DNA of 64,000 nucleotides, taken from positions 1 to 64,000 of the forward strand of contig JAMZAV010001291.1 in assembly GCA_024449915.1 (NCBI GenBank), written 5' to 3'. The notes under the pieces are model-generated. The model was not told the origin of the DNA and made no database searches. It was given only the letters and a program-made list of their open reading frames with translations. The DNA is from Sweltsa coloradensis. Taxonomy: Eukaryota > Arthropoda > Insecta > Plecoptera > Chloroperlidae. Shown here in pieces: positions 63,568 through 64,000 of the stretch. Position numbers and translations under genes: made by a program. The stretch's first letter is position 1. Every line of letters begins with the position of its first letter.

Positions 63568-64000
63568 TCATCTGTTGCCACTCGACTCTGCGTTGGGTCT
63601 CTTGAGAGACAACTCGGCCTCATCACTTCTTACTGTCCTGCCAACACTTCTCTTCCTCTCCACGTCCATCTTCTCCTACTCCTCACTTTACTACGAACTT
63701 TCTCACCTTATTCTGTCCAGTGCTGTCTGTCTGGGTCTGCTTTGGACTCCTCTTGGAATTTTCCATTCCTCATCCTCTGGTAATCTTGATCTTTCCATTC
63801 TTGACATGTCCGAACCACTTGTACATCCTTCTCTCTCATTCGCTCCATTAATTCTCACGGTCCTGACTGGTCTCGGATATCCTCATCCGTACGACTCCTC
63901 CTCCTGTGACCAACATGCTTCTCAAAAACTTATATCTACAGCCTGCACAAGACTCTCCTCCACTGCTGTCATATTCCAAGCTCAGCTGCATGTCATGTTT
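63568..64000 (-). pseudogene. RTE-like LINE, 3' end (cut by window edge)
   Basis: Antisense and collinear with 2,925-3,375: both contain CTGTTGCCAC, GACATGTCCGAAC, TCTCGGATATCCTCAT and ATCTACAGCCTGCACAAG in the same order. It is the C-terminal part of the same LINE family as the element at 2.9-6.0 kb. Confidence 0.75.

Overview
The window is animal nuclear DNA: spliced exons with GT/AG borders, non-LTR and LTR retrotransposons, tRNA-derived SINEs, Helitron-like elements, many palindromic MITEs and long AT-rich introns. TAGGCCTA-type words recur throughout, as in several marine invertebrate genomes, but nothing fixes the species. There are no bacterial operons, rRNA genes or CRISPR arrays, and no tRNA gene I trust.

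1-13 kb is a transposon graveyard. A broken LINE lies at 1-945 and the antisense tail of another at about 1.4-2.2 kb. A minus-strand RTE-like LINE is split into two blocks (2.9-6.0 and 11.9-12.6 kb) by a later plus-strand LINE (about 6.1-11.9 kb). The later LINE is the most unusual item here. Ahead of its endonuclease and reverse transcriptase it encodes a coiled coil, an SGNH-type esterase and a TARG1/OARD1-like macrodomain in which the expected catalytic Lys and Asp are both kept. 13.0-17.9 kb is a Gypsy-type LTR element with nearly identical LTRs but several coding lesions. 18-26 kb holds Helitron-like elements, a MITE joined to a SINE, a duplicated THAP-like fragment, and minus-strand remnants of a serpin and a leucine-rich-repeat gene.

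27.4-58.6 kb is spanned by the one host gene I could assemble, on the plus strand. Nine exons with compatible splice phases sum to 2226 nt (741 codons plus stop) and end in a canonical Nanos CCHC-CCHC zinc finger. The product is therefore a Nanos-family germline translational repressor with an unusually long N-terminal part. Its introns carry many elements: a roughly 5 kb inverted-repeat element, hAT and Harbinger-like MITEs, SINEs, a composite 3.1 kb element containing a 300-bp tandem array and a palindrome, and a 1.36 kb near-perfect foldback. An extra open exon with a polyadenylation signal at 43.8-44.1 kb could give a short isoform without zinc fingers.

After the Nanos gene, 58.6-62.3 kb is mostly featureless AT-rich sequence with one tRNA-like SINE head. 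A first coding exon with a signal peptide starts at 62,298. A second SINE-A copy follows, and the window ends in another antisense RTE-like LINE tail. All domain and exon calls come from reading the sequence by eye; no database search or transcript evidence was available.
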